The translations under genes and the position numbers were made by a program. Below the pieces are notes generated by a model. The model saw nothing but the letters and a program-made list of their open reading frames with translations, was not told the DNA's origin and ran no database searches. Below, piece by piece: positions 8,616 through 17,230 of a stretch of 46,213 nt of DNA; positions within the stretch are counted from its first letter, which is position 1, and each line of letters begins with the position of its first letter. Source of the DNA: Lederbergia sp. NSJ-179 (GTDB lineage: Bacteria; Bacillota; Bacilli; Bacillales; Bacillaceae_C); the NCBI RefSeq assembly GCF_022867885.1, contig NZ_JALIFP010000033.1:1-46213 (forward strand). The letters run 5' to 3'.

Positions 8616-9603
8616 CTCGACTTTTCGTAGATCCAACTACACATTGGATCTACGTTTTTGAGGAACGCTCGACTTTTCGTAGATCCAACCACACATTGGA
8701 TCTACGTTTTTGAAGAACGCTCGACTTTTCGTAGATCCAACCACACATTGGATCGACGTTTTTGAAGAACGCTCGACTTTTCGTAGATCCAACCACACAT
8801 TGGATCGACGTTTTTGAGGAACGCTCGACTTTTCGTAGATCCAACTACACATTGGATCTACGTTTTTGAGGAACGCTCGACTTTTCGTAGATCCACCCAC
8901 ACATTGGATCTACGTTTTTGAGGAACGCTCGACTTTTCGTAGATCCACCCACACATTGGATCGACGTTTTTGAAGAACGCTCGACTTTTCGTAGATCCAA
9001 CCACACATTGGATCGACGTTTTTGAGGAACGCTCGACTTTTCGTAGATCCAACTACACATTGGATCTACGTTTTTGAGGAACGCTCGACTTTTCGTAGAT
9101 CCACCCACACATTGGATCTACGTTTTTGAGGAACGCTCGACTTTTCGTAGATCCACCCACACATTGGATCTACGTTTTTGAGGGTCTCTCGACTTTTCGT
9201 AGATCCACCCACACTTTAGATCTACGTTTTTGAGGAGCGCTCGACTTTTCGTAGATCCATTCTCACTTTGGATCTACGTTTTTGAGGGTCCCTCGACTTT
9301 TCGTAGATCCACCCACACATTGGATCTACGTTTTTGAGGAACGCTCGACTTTTCGTAGATCCATTCTCACTTTGGATCTACGTTTTTGAGGGTCCCTCGA
9401 CTTTTCGTAGATCCACCCACACATTGGATCTACGTTTTTGAGGAACGCTCGACTTTTCGTAGATCCATTCTCACTTTGGATCTACGTTTTTGAGGGTCCC
9501 TCGACTTTTCGTAGATCCACCCACACATTGGATCTACGTTTTTGAGGAACGCTCGACTTTTCGTAGATCCAACCACACTTTGGATCTTCGTAGTGTGTGA
9601 GTG
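8616..9603 (+). repeat. 52-bp tandem repeat array, 19 units, each a hairpin
   Basis: The motif CTCGACTTTTCGTAGATCC recurs at 8616, 8668, 8720 and every 52 bases to 9552, giving 19 units with no phase slip; the last unit degenerates near 9595. Each unit contains an inverted repeat, CGTAGATCCA(A) and (T)TGGATCTACG around a 7-9 base loop, followed by TTTTTG. The array is therefore a train of terminator-like hairpins in the plus direction. Units vary in the loop (ACTACACA, ACCACACA, CCCACACA, TTCTCACT) and in the linker (GAGGAACG, GAAGAACG, GAGGGTCC), and the variants recur every four units (208 bp) or every two units (104 bp). Open frames here are by-products of the repetition. Confidence 0.97.
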
Positions 9604-9803
9604 GTTGACATGATCGGTCAAATAGAAATAGTAAAGTCCTATAAACCCGCGCCATGATCGGTTTTTAGTTTTTTTAGAGGTCAACAAGATCGGCCTATTT
9701 AAGTAGCAACCCCTTTTATTGCATTCTGTAACAAAAATATATTTTCTGAATAGTATAAAATCCACCGATATTGGCAAGCATGCTAAAAAGGGGTGGAGTA
9801 ATT

Positions 9804-9986
9804 ATGGTACAAGTAAAATTGTTTGACTGTGAGCATGAAGAAGATTTGGAAGAAGAAATGAATCAATTTCTCGAACAAATCTCTCCAAGAGATGTAATTG
9901 ACATTAAATATAATGTCGCTCTGATTGGGGATGCTTCTGGGGAACAAGTTTTTTGTTTTAGTGCTTTAATCATTTATAAAAATTAA
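9804..9986 (+). CDS. cse60: Sporulation protein Cse60
   Basis: This 60-residue protein matches Cse60 (DUF2758), a small sporulation protein transcribed by sigma-E in B. subtilis. The sequence begins MVQVKLFDCEHEEDLEEEMNQ and continues with the typical DIKYNVAL segment and FSALIIYK end. The ATG at 9804 is chosen because AGGGGTGGAG lies just upstream and it gives the family length of 60. An upstream in-frame ATG at 9771 lacks this support. Its molecular function is unknown. I did not find a convincing sigma-E promoter in the 200 bases upstream. An intrinsic terminator follows. Confidence 0.85.
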   Translation: MVQVKLFDCEHEEDLEEEMNQFLEQISPRDVIDIKYNVALIGDASGEQVFCFSALIIYKN

Positions 9987-9988
9987 AA

Positions 9989-10020
9989 GCAGGCGCATCT
10001 GAAAGGACGCCTGCCTTTTT
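9989..10020 (+). terminator. Intrinsic terminator after cse60
   Basis: GCAGGCG (9989-9995) pairs with CGCCTGC (10008-10014), followed by TTTTT. It lies directly after the cse60 stop. Confidence 0.85.
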
Positions 10021-10078
10021 GGTATTTATCTACATAGGATTGAGAATAACCGATTTTTTATCCTAACTTGTCCTGATT

Positions 10079-10237
10079 GTGCCCGAAATTCAGTTTTAGC
10101 CAGTAAAGGGGTAACGATTCTCTTATAATCGTGCCCGAAACTCCGGTCTTATCTCGTAAAACGGTAACGATCCCCGCATAATCATGCCCGAAATTCAGTA
10201 ATCTCTCAATTCCGATAACGATTACGCTTTATAGGCC
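10079..10237 (+). repeat. Degenerate 52-53-bp tandem repeat, about 3 units
   Basis: GCCCGAAA recurs at 10081, 10133 and 10186, each time with a similar arrangement: GCCCGAAAYTC, then a CGTAAA or AGTAAA stretch, then GGTAACGAT, then TTATAATC or CATAATC. The units lie between the convergent genes cse60 and ytfP. The core GCCCGAAA plus TCCGG resembles that of the 24.0-kb array. Confidence 0.75.
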
Positions 10238-10289
10238 TACGAGTCAACACTCAGCGCCAACGCTTGGTACTCCAAACAAATGTCCTCCG

Positions 10290-11588
10290 CTATTTTATCC
10301 CTCTCGTATCATTTTTTGCTGATAAAGCCGCATTCATCCCCGCAAGTCTACCTGTCACAAGGGCTGCCGTGATATTATACCCCCCTGTATAGCCATAAAT
10401 GTCCAATACTTCCCCACAAAAGTGAAGACCTGGCATAAATTTAGAAGCCATTGTCTTTGGCTCAATTTCCTTCACACTCACGCCACCACCGGTTACAAAT
10501 GCCTTTTCTAATGGCAAGGTTCCATTGACTTTGAAAGTGAATTGCTTACAGGCTTTAGCAAAGGCTCGTAGTTTTTCAGTCGGAATGGTGGCAAAAACTT
10601 CTGAAGCGTCGATTCCACATTGCGTCAATAAAAATAATAAGTAACGTTCAGGCAGTAATCCCTTCAGTGCATTTTTGCCACTCTTTTTTGCTTCGTTCTT
10701 CTTTATTTTTTGGATTTCTTGAAAAAGTGCCTCCTCGCTCTGACTAGGCAGCGCATCAATGGCCATCACCACTTCATGCTGCTTTGATTTTTTCAATTGC
10801 TTCACAACAAATTGACTACAGCGCAGAGCGGCAGGGCCAGAAATACCGAAATGAGTAAAAATCATATCCATTTTATGGGTAATCAGTGGTTTTCCATTTG
10901 GTTTTAAAACACTAAGTGAGACATCTCGCAATGATAAACCTTGAAGCTGTTTTTCTTTAATAAACCGTTCATTTGAAGTGATGGGGACTTCGGTTGGGAA
11001 TAATTCTGTAATCGTATGTCCTGCCGCCTGTGCCCAGGGATACCCATCCCCGGTTGAACCAGTTTGCGGAACAGATGCCCCTCCTGTAGCGATCACAACA
11101 GCAGGAGCGAAAAGTTTCTCGCCTGTTTTTAAGAGAATGCCTTTCGTTCGCTCCTCTTCATAAAGAACCTTCTCCACAGCTGTGTTTAACATGACATCTA
11201 CCTTTAACTGGCTCATCCGTGTTAAAAGCGCATCGACAACCGATTGGGCTTGATTTGATACGGGAAACATGCGTCCATGATCTTCTTCTTTTAACTCAAT
11301 TCCAAGCTTTTCAAAAAACCGAATGATATCCTCATTGTTAAAAATGGAGAAGGCACTGTAAAGAAAGCGGCCATTTCCAGGGATATGACGGATGATTTCC
11401 TCCAGTGGCAAACGATTAGTCACATTACAGCGACCCCCACCGGAAATCGCTAATTTTTTACCTAGTTTATTGCCTTTATCGATTAATAAAACTTTTGCCT
11501 TATATTCAGCGGCTGCAATGGAGGCCATCAATCCAGAAGGACCTCCACCAATGACGATTACATCATACATGTTCCTATTCACATCCAA
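10290..11588 (-). CDS. ytfP: FAD-dependent oxidoreductase YtfP (HI0933-like flavoprotein)
   Basis: This is a flavoprotein of the BaiN/HI0933 family, predicted to bind FAD. It begins [20 protein letters not shown], the Rossmann dinucleotide-binding motif, then [20 protein letters not shown] second nucleotide-related segment is [20 protein letters not shown], and the C-terminus shows [19 protein letters not shown]. Substrate and physiological reaction are not known. The encoded length (432 from 11588, 426 from the ATG at 11570) is close to B. subtilis YtfP (420). Neither start has an ideally spaced ribosome binding site; similarity begins at the second Met. The gene runs opposite to its neighbours cse60 and ytgP. 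Confidence 0.92.
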   Translation of the reverse strand: MDVNRNMYDVIVIGGGPSGLMASIAAAEYKAKVLLIDKGNKLGKKLAISGGGRCNVTNRLPLEEIIRHIPGNGRFLYSAFSIFNNEDIIRFFEKLGIELKEEDHGRMFPVSNQAQSVVDALLTRMSQLKVDVMLNTAVEKVLYEEERTKGILLKTGEKLFAPAVVIATGGASVPQTGSTGDGYPWAQAAGHTITELFPTEVPITSNERFIKEKQLQGLSLRDVSLSVLKPNGKPLITHKMDMIFTHFGISGPAALRCSQFVVKQLKKSKQHEVVMAIDALPSQSEEALFQEIQKIKKNEAKKSGKNALKGLLPERYLLFLLTQCGIDASEVFATIPTEKLRAFAKACKQFTFKVNGTLPLEKAFVTGGGVSVKEIEPKTMASKFMPGLHFCGEVLDIYGYTGGYNITAALVTGRLAGMNAALSAKNDTRGIK

Positions 11589-11811
11589 GTTCAGTTTCTG
11601 TTATTTAAAATACTATGAACAATTCGCAAACTCAAGCGTGATCTCATTGTCAAATTCAGTCGATCGTTGTAAACTAGGGAAGAGTGTAGATTAGCGTTTT
11701 TAACTAGAATGAATCAGTAATGGCTTGGTGGCTATATAAGTGGAACTTTAGTCGCCTACATAGGTGCATGGATTGAAAAATGAAAATAAATAATGGAGAG
11801 TTCGAGTATGT

Positions 11812-13425
11812 ATGTCATCTAAACTAATTCGAGGAACATTTATCTTAACGTTAGGAACCATTTTATCAAAAGTATTAGGGCTCCTCTATATCATTCCCTT
11901 CAAAGCGATTATTGGGGGAGAGGATGCGTATGCTTTATATAGTTATGGTTATACACCTTATACGATCTTTATCAGTATTGCTACGGCTGGAGTACCGATG
12001 GCCGTTTCCAAATATATTGCCAAATATAATGCGCTTGGTGAATATGAAGTAGGTCAACGACTCTTTCGCTCAGGGATGTTGGTCATGTCGTTGACCGGTG
12101 TTGTCTCTTTTTTGATTATGTATGGACTTTCTACACCGATTGCGGAAATTGTGCTCAAAGGAGCAGAAACGGAGTATACCATTGCCGATGTTGCTTCTGT
12201 CATAAAAGCGGTTAGTTTTGCTTTGATTGTGATTCCAGCGATGAGTTTAATTCGCGGTTTTTTCCAAGGTCATCAATCAATGGGACCATCTGCTGTTTCA
12301 ACAGTGGTCGAGCAATTAGCCAGGATTCTTTTCTTATTAGCCGGAAGCTTTGCTGTGATTTTTATCTTGAAGGGTAGTATTGTGACTGCGATTGGGGTCG
12401 CCACGTTTGCCGCTTTTATTGGTGGAATTGCAAGTCTGGTTGTGTTGCTTTGGTATTGGAAAAAGCGAAAACCAAAATTAGATGAGCAACTTTTGCAGAA
12501 TAAAGGTAACTTGCATGTGTCCCTTGGAAATATGTATAAGGAAATTGTCGTCTATGCTTTTCCTTTTGTGATGGTCGGAATTGCCAATCCGCTCTATCAA
12601 TTTATTGACCAATTAACATTTAACCGGGCAATGGCCGCCGGGAGTCAAGCTGTCAATTATTTAGAAGCGTATGGAACCTTGGGGCTGACTCATAAATTAG
12701 TGATTATTCCTGTGTCCTTAGCAACGGCGTTTGCGATGACATTAGTTCCTTTGATTACAGAATCCTTTGTCAATCAAGATCGGAAAATTTTATTTCGACA
12801 ACTTGATCAAACCCTACAAGTCTTATTATTTATTACATTACCAGCAGCCTTAGGACTTACCATATTAGCAGAACCTTTTTACACCGTATTTTATGGGTAT
12901 TCCTCCCTTGGAACGGATGTTTTAAAAACATATGCCCCTGTCGCTATTCTATTTGCCTTATATTCTGTGACAGCCGCTATTTTACAAGGCATCAATGAAC
13001 AGCGATTTACGATTTTAAGTCTCTTGACAGGGATTCTCATTAAATTAAGCTTGAATATCCCATTTATCAAAGCCTTTGGCACAGATGGGGCGGTTTACGC
13101 CACCATTCTAGGCTATTTTGTTTCGATTATCATTAATGCGATTGTCATTAAAATATTTGCCGAATATCCATTAAGGCTTGTGTTTAGAAGGGTAATTTTA
13201 ATTGTGATTTTCAATATTATCATGCTAGTTCCTGTTTATTTTGTTTATCTTGGTTTGCACTCCATTATGAATCCGGAATCTAGACTGCAAGGGCTTTTAC
13301 TTATTATGATTTGTGCCACAATAGGGGCAGCGATTTATGGGCTTTTAAGCTTAAAATCTGGACTAGCTGATCGTTTATTTGGAGAACGATTGACGAGGTT
13401 GAAAAGAAAGTTAGGAATGAATTAA
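11812..13425 (+). CDS. murJ: MurJ-type lipid II flippase (YtgP)
   Basis: This 537-residue integral membrane protein belongs to the MATE/MVF (MOP) superfamily. B. subtilis YtgP, its positional and sequence counterpart, is MurJ, which flips the peptidoglycan precursor lipid II across the membrane. The sequence starts SSKLIRGTFILTLGTILSKVLGLLYIIPF, the typical SpoVB/MurJ first helix, and carries about 14 hydrophobic segments and a basic C-terminal tail. The ATG at 11812 follows ATGGAGAG. SpoVB-like paralogues exist in Bacillaceae; position next to ytfP supports YtgP rather than SpoVB. Confidence 0.92.
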   Translation: MSSKLIRGTFILTLGTILSKVLGLLYIIPFKAIIGGEDAYALYSYGYTPYTIFISIATAGVPMAVSKYIAKYNALGEYEVGQRLFRSGMLVMSLTGVVSFLIMYGLSTPIAEIVLKGAETEYTIADVASVIKAVSFALIVIPAMSLIRGFFQGHQSMGPSAVSTVVEQLARILFLLAGSFAVIFILKGSIVTAIGVATFAAFIGGIASLVVLLWYWKKRKPKLDEQLLQNKGNLHVSLGNMYKEIVVYAFPFVMVGIANPLYQFIDQLTFNRAMAAGSQAVNYLEAYGTLGLTHKLVIIPVSLATAFAMTLVPLITESFVNQDRKILFRQLDQTLQVLLFITLPAALGLTILAEPFYTVFYGYSSLGTDVLKTYAPVAILFALYSVTAAILQGINEQRFTILSLLTGILIKLSLNIPFIKAFGTDGAVYATILGYFVSIIINAIVIKIFAEYPLRLVFRRVILIVIFNIIMLVPVYFVYLGLHSIMNPESRLQGLLLIMICATIGAAIYGLLSLKSGLADRLFGERLTRLKRKLGMN

Positions 13426-13480
13426 ATTTTCTAATTGAGATATATTGAGAGTCAGGATGTTTAGAGCAGATAGTATGTAA

Positions 13481-13583
13481 AAGCCCGATTACTCCGGGCT
13501 GAAAACTTTCCTGTGGAGACAAGACTAAGGCTAGTGAACAAGGGGAAAATATCTATTCTTTATTGAGAGCTCTTCCCCTTGTT
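13481..13583. terminator. Two inverted repeats between convergent genes (probable bidirectional termination)
   Basis: AGCCCG and CGGGCT (13481-13500) form a short hairpin; read on the minus strand it is followed by TTTT. A second, longer one pairs AACAAGGGGAA (13536-13546) with TTCCCCTTGTT (13571-13581) and is followed by TATT on the plus strand. They separate ytgP from the convergent gene at 13597-13905 and probably terminate both transcripts. Confidence 0.55.
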
Positions 13584-13596
13584 TATTAAGCCAATT

Positions 13597-13905
13597 TTAG
13601 TAATAGCCAACTTCCTCATATCCTGGTTGACTAGGATATTCTGGGTATCCCCGTTGGCCTTCTAATCTTGACACTCTTCGATCGAGGCGATTGAACTGGC
13701 GTTCCAGTCTTTGCACCTGGTTTTCCAAGCGATTGACTCTGCGTTCAAGTCTTGATTGATCAGGCCAACCGGGGAAAAGTTGTTGTGGAAACATTTCCCC
13801 CTGAAAGGACTGTGGTGCCTCGCCTTGAAACTGTGGAACCTCTCCTTGAAATTGTGGTGTCATTTGGCCAGGAAACGGCATTGGCATTTGTTGGCGGTAA
13901 TTCAT
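13597..13905 (-). CDS. Hypothetical Gln/Pro-rich coiled-coil protein
   Basis: This is a 102-residue protein I do not recognise by function. The first ~45 residues are rich in Gln, Pro, Phe and Met, with repeated FQGE modules (QFQGEVPQFQGEAPQSFQGE). Residues ~52-85 form a charged coiled coil with Leu at heptad spacing (RLERRVNRLENQVQRLERQ...). The end is Tyr, Pro and Gly rich. Such composition is seen in spore-associated proteins of Bacillaceae, but this is only a suggestion. The start is supported by TGGAGTGA 6-13 bases upstream. It is divergent from the small gene at 13947. Confidence 0.7.
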   Translation of the reverse strand: MNYRQQMPMPFPGQMTPQFQGEVPQFQGEAPQSFQGEMFPQQLFPGWPDQSRLERRVNRLENQVQRLERQFNRLDRRVSRLEGQRGYPEYPSQPGYEEVGYY

Positions 13906-13946
13906 TATACGTCACTCCATTTCATTATCTCTTGCATCATCAGCCT

Positions 13947-14186
13947 ATGTTCATGTTGGAAAAAGTGTATAGGCTCGGGCCTACCGGAAAGGAAAAACTT
14001 AAGGGTGAGGAATTCGAGGGGAAGTTTCATCAAGTAAAAAGAATATCTGAAGCGGTTGGTAAAAAAGTGGTGTATTTGAAACGGATTTCCATGGGTCCGT
14101 TGCAATTAGATGAAGATTTGCCGTTAGGGGAGTATCGGGAATTAACGGAAAATGAAGTAAGGCAATCGCAGAATATAAAAAAATAA
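13947..14186 (+). CDS. Small conserved-looking hypothetical protein
   Basis: An open frame of 79 codons starts at ATG 13947 (or 13953). It encodes a charged soluble protein with MLEKVYRLGPTGKEKLKGEE at the start and a later EDLPLGEYRELTENEV. I do not recognise the family. No good ribosome binding site precedes either ATG. The frame stays open far upstream (to 13752), but that part overlaps the opposite gene at 13597-13905 and looks non-coding. A terminator hairpin overlaps the last base of the stop codon, which supports real transcription. Confidence 0.6.
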   Translation: MFMLEKVYRLGPTGKEKLKGEEFEGKFHQVKRISEAVGKKVVYLKRISMGPLQLDEDLPLGEYRELTENEVRQSQNIKK

Positions 14187-14213
14187 CTGCCCCCAATATT
14201 TCTGGGCAGTCAT
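14186..14213. terminator. Intrinsic terminator hairpin, possibly bidirectional
   Basis: ACTGCCC (14186-14192) pairs with GGGCAGT (14204-14210), preceded by a run of A and followed by CATTCTTCTTT. It lies between convergent genes 13947-14186 and ytzE. Confidence 0.65.
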
Positions 14214-14233
14214 TCTTCTTTATATGCTATCGG

Positions 14234-14452
14234 TCAAGTCACCTTAACCTTTTTCTCGGTTGTTGTCCATTTTCCACGTCTTGGGCTACTGATTAGGTTA
14301 TTGTATTCTAACACATTCAAATCCCTTTGAATGGTGCGAGGTGTGCTTCCAAATTCATCCACAATGTCTCGTGTCGTGACGGTTCCGTTTTCCAAAATAT
14401 ATAAGTAAATGGATTTGATCCTGGTAAGCATTCTGTTCGTTGATGGTTTCAA
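14234..14452 (-). CDS. ytzE: DeoR-family HTH regulator YtzE
   Basis: This is a 72-residue protein consisting essentially of one winged helix-turn-helix of the DeoR type. It shows RIKSIYLYILENGTVTTRDI, VDEFGSTPRTIQRDLNVLE and a wing with SSPRRGKW. It lacks the large sugar-phosphate sensing domain of full DeoR proteins, as does B. subtilis YtzE, which lies at the same position between ytgP and pepV. The target genes are unknown. The gene is transcribed opposite to pepV. Confidence 0.85.
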   Translation of the reverse strand: MKPSTNRMLTRIKSIYLYILENGTVTTRDIVDEFGSTPRTIQRDLNVLEYNNLISSPRRGKWTTTEKKVKVT

Positions 14453-14615
14453 ATAACCACTCCCTCATCTTTAATCCCATGGCAGTCGGTTGACATCTAT
14501 GCCCAGTCAAAGAGATGGTAATTCCTCGCAGACAACTCCTTTTTAAATTTATATTTTATTTTCAGACAGTTCTATTTTAACGCATTAATGGAAAAATGAA
14601 AAGGGGTTTTGATGT

Positions 14616-14747
14616 GTGGGCTATTTCCAAGCGAAGAAAATCGTCACGACTGTATTGCTTATTCCGTTTATCCTCATTGTAGGACTGCTAGTGATTGTGA
14701 GATTTTTCTTCTCACGCAAATTCCAATTTTATGAAATGGAAAAATAG
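14616..14747 (+). CDS. Small single-pass membrane protein (43 residues)
   Basis: A GTG at 14616 follows AAAAGGGG (14599-14606) at good spacing. The 43-residue product has a basic start (GYFQAKK), one hydrophobic helix (IVTTVLLIPFILIVGLLVIV) and a basic-aromatic tail (RFFFSRKFQFYEMEK), ending at TAG 14745-14747. The topology is that of a typical small membrane protein. I do not recognise it, and it is too short for confident prediction. It lies between the ytzE upstream region and pepV. Confidence 0.45.
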   Translation: MGYFQAKKIVTTVLLIPFILIVGLLVIVRFFFSRKFQFYEMEK

Positions 14748-14797
14748 GTATATAATATAGTGAGAAAAATGTTATTGATAAAGGAGTCATGATTTTT

Positions 14798-16219
14798 ATG
14801 GCGAAAATCGATTGGAAAGCGGAGGTAGAAAAAAGAAAAGACAGCCTCCTTTCAGATTTACAAGGGCTTTTGCAAATTTCAAGTGTGCTTGATGAAAGAG
14901 AGGCGACGAAGGAAGCCCCTTTTGGAAAAGAAGTGAAAAAAGCCCTTGATTATATGTTAGCGCTTGGCACTCGTGATCAATTTCAAACAAAAAACACGGG
15001 GAATGTAGCCGGACATCTAGAAATGGGAAAGGGAAAAGGTTTAATAGGGATATTAGGCCATGTGGACGTTGTACCGGCTGGTGATGGTTGGTCCGTGGCT
15101 CCTTTTTCAGGCGTTGTGAAAGATGGAAGAATTTATGCCCGTGGAGCCATTGATGATAAAGGACCTACAATTGCTGCCTATTATGGCATGAGGATCGTGA
15201 AAGAACTAGGTTTGCCCCTTGAGAAAAGAGTGCGACTGATTATCGGGACAGATGAAGAAAGTGATTGGCGTTGTGTGGATCACTATTTCAAGGTGGAAGA
15301 AATGCCAGAAATGGGGTTTGCGCCTGACGCTGATTTCCCGATCATTATAGCGGAAAAGGGGATTGCTGACTTTGACCTTGTACAGGATACTAAGGATGAA
15401 ACGCGAGGGCAGGCCCCTGTCACATTGGTATCCTTTATGTCTGGCTTACGCTATAATATGGTTCCTGATCATGCAAAGGCGATTCTCGATATAAAGGAAG
15501 GCAATACAGAGATTATTCAAATGTTCGAAGATTTTCTCGATAGTCAAGATCTCAATGGAAAATATTATGTCGATAGTGGCTATTCCATCATGGAGCTTCA
15601 CGGGATTAGTGCCCATGGATCAGAACCAGATAAAGGAAAAAATGCTGGATTATTACTGGCGAACTTTTTGTCTACACTAGAACTTGACCCTAGGGGACAG
15701 GAGTATGTAAAAGCAGCAGTGGAATTCTTTTTTGGTGATTCACACGGACGTGCTCTTGGTGTTGCTTACCAAGATGATCTTTCAGGAGAATTGACGATAA
15801 ACGTTGGAAAACTGTCGTATAACGAACACGAAGGTGGTCTGTTCGGTTTGACCATGCGGTATCCTGTGACGTTTCCGATTGATGAGGGAATGGAAACGAT
15901 CCAAAGATCAAGTGCCAAATCAGGTTTTCGAGTTGGACATTACTCAAATTCGAACCCACATCATGTTCCAGAGGATTCCCCATTGATTCAAACGTTAAAG
16001 GCCGTTTACGAGGAACAAACCGGCCAAACGGCGGAACTATTAGCGATTGGTGGGGGGACGTATGCAAGATCCCTTGGTTCTGGCGTTGCCTTTGGAGCGT
16101 TATTCCCCGGCCGTCCGGATGTCGCTCATCAAAAGGATGAATATATGGAATTGGATGATCTTTGGCAAGCGACTGCGATTTATGCACAAGCGATTTATGA
16201 ACTTGCGAAAAAAGGATAG
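14798..16219 (+). CDS. pepV: Dipeptidase PepV (M20 family)
   Basis: This is a Zn-dependent dipeptidase of the M20A family, cleaving dipeptides in the cytoplasm. Visible metal ligands and motifs are GHVDVVPAGDGW, ARGAIDDKGP, GTDEESDW with the catalytic Glu, and FAPDADFP. The final His is in DVAHQKDEYM. The lid domain lies between about residues 185 and 390. The start at 14798 (MAKIDWKAEVEKRK) is chosen because AAAGGAG at 14780-14786 is only 2 bases from the earlier ATG at 14789. It corresponds to B. subtilis ytjP by position before dat. Confidence 0.93.
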   Translation: MAKIDWKAEVEKRKDSLLSDLQGLLQISSVLDEREATKEAPFGKEVKKALDYMLALGTRDQFQTKNTGNVAGHLEMGKGKGLIGILGHVDVVPAGDGWSVAPFSGVVKDGRIYARGAIDDKGPTIAAYYGMRIVKELGLPLEKRVRLIIGTDEESDWRCVDHYFKVEEMPEMGFAPDADFPIIIAEKGIADFDLVQDTKDETRGQAPVTLVSFMSGLRYNMVPDHAKAILDIKEGNTEIIQMFEDFLDSQDLNGKYYVDSGYSIMELHGISAHGSEPDKGKNAGLLLANFLSTLELDPRGQEYVKAAVEFFFGDSHGRALGVAYQDDLSGELTINVGKLSYNEHEGGLFGLTMRYPVTFPIDEGMETIQRSSAKSGFRVGHYSNSNPHHVPEDSPLIQTLKAVYEEQTGQTAELLAIGGGTYARSLGSGVAFGALFPGRPDVAHQKDEYMELDDLWQATAIYAQAIYELAKKG

Positions 16220-16252
16220 AAAAAACATTTTGAAAAATAGGGGATGATCGGG

Positions 16253-17107
16253 ATGGGAAAGGTATTAGTGAATAATCAATTAATGGATCGTACGGAGGCG
16301 ATCATTGATATCGAGGATCGGGGTTATCAATTTGGGGATGGCGTTTATGAAGTGATTCGGGTCTATGACGGAGCGGTTTTTACAGCGGATGAACATTTGG
16401 ACCGTTTTTTTCAAAGTGCAAATAAAATTAAAATAGACGTCCAGTTTGATCAAAAGCAATTGCTCGCGCTCATTCACCAGTTGATTGAGGAAAATAATGT
16501 GCATGATGGATCTATTTATATGCAGCTCACGAGAGGTGCCTCACCACGGAATCATATATTTCCAGGAAGTGAAATTAAACCTGTTTTGACCGCCTATACA
16601 AAGGAAGTTGCAAGACCAGAGGGAAATCTAGAAACAGGTGTAAAGGCCATGATTGCAGATGATATTCGCTGGCTCCGCTGTGATATCAAAAGTTTGAACC
16701 TATTACCAAATGTGTTAGCGAAACAGGAAGCCACAGACCATGGTTGTTATGAAGCCATTCTTCATCGGGATGGAACAGTGACAGAAGGTTCCTCCTCCAA
16801 TGCTTATATAGTAAAAGATGGGAAAGTGATGACCCATCCTGCCACTAACTTGATTTTAAATGGGATTACACGACAAGTGATCTTGAAACTTTGCCAGGCG
16901 CATCAAATCCCCGTTGCAGAAGAAGAATTTCAAATAGAAGACTTAAAAACAGCGGATGAAATCTTTATTTCAAGTACAACTTCTGAAATCATGCCGATTG
17001 TGGAGCTTGATGGACAATCAATAGGAGACGGCAAACCCGGTCCGTTTACACGAAAATTACAAACCTTATTTTTAAAAGAAATAGAAGCAGCAAAATCCGA
17101 TGTTTAA
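16253..17107 (+). CDS. dat: D-amino acid aminotransferase
   Basis: This fold-type IV PLP enzyme interconverts D-alanine plus 2-oxoglutarate with pyruvate plus D-glutamate, supplying D-amino acids for the cell wall. It shows EDRGYQFGDGVYEVIRVYDG, the PLP lysine segment RCDIKSLNLLPNVLAKQ, TEGSSSNAYIV, ILNGITRQVIL and the end motif SSTTSEIMPIVELDGQ. The length (284 from 16253) is the family norm. The start MGKVLVNNQ at 16253 is preferred because AGGGG lies too near the earlier ATG at 16244. It is 33 bases after pepV, so the two are probably cotranscribed, and a terminator follows. Confidence 0.95.
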   Translation: MGKVLVNNQLMDRTEAIIDIEDRGYQFGDGVYEVIRVYDGAVFTADEHLDRFFQSANKIKIDVQFDQKQLLALIHQLIEENNVHDGSIYMQLTRGASPRNHIFPGSEIKPVLTAYTKEVARPEGNLETGVKAMIADDIRWLRCDIKSLNLLPNVLAKQEATDHGCYEAILHRDGTVTEGSSSNAYIVKDGKVMTHPATNLILNGITRQVILKLCQAHQIPVAEEEFQIEDLKTADEIFISSTTSEIMPIVELDGQSIGDGKPGPFTRKLQTLFLKEIEAAKSDV

Positions 17108-17137
17108 GGAGAGAACTCCTTAAACACCGGATTTTTC
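17096..17137 (+). terminator. Intrinsic terminator of dat
   Basis: GTTTAAGGAG and CTCCTTAAAC form a perfect 10-bp stem with an AGAA loop, extended outward by CCG and CGG, followed by ATTTTTCTT. It overlaps the end of dat. Confidence 0.9.
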
Positions 17138-17230
17138 TTGGGCAAGCCTTCCCCTTGAAAATTCATCTACTTAAGACAAAGTTGAATCATAAAAACGAGT
17201 TCATAACACCGAAAATGAGTTGGTCGTTAA

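Noticed and set aside
8616-9603. CRISPR array
   Set aside because: Units are contiguous with no unique spacers, the period has no repeat-spacer alternation, and no cas genes are near. The same holds for the other arrays.
8637-9777. Several minus-strand open frames of 64-115 codons with repeating KSRAFLKNVDPMC-like sequence
   Set aside because: They are created entirely by the 52-bp array; near-identical frames recur 208 bases apart and none has a ribosome binding site.
13752-13946. N-terminal extension of the 79-residue gene
   Set aside because: It overlaps the opposite-strand coiled-coil gene, which has its own ribosome binding site; the sequence lacks coding character.
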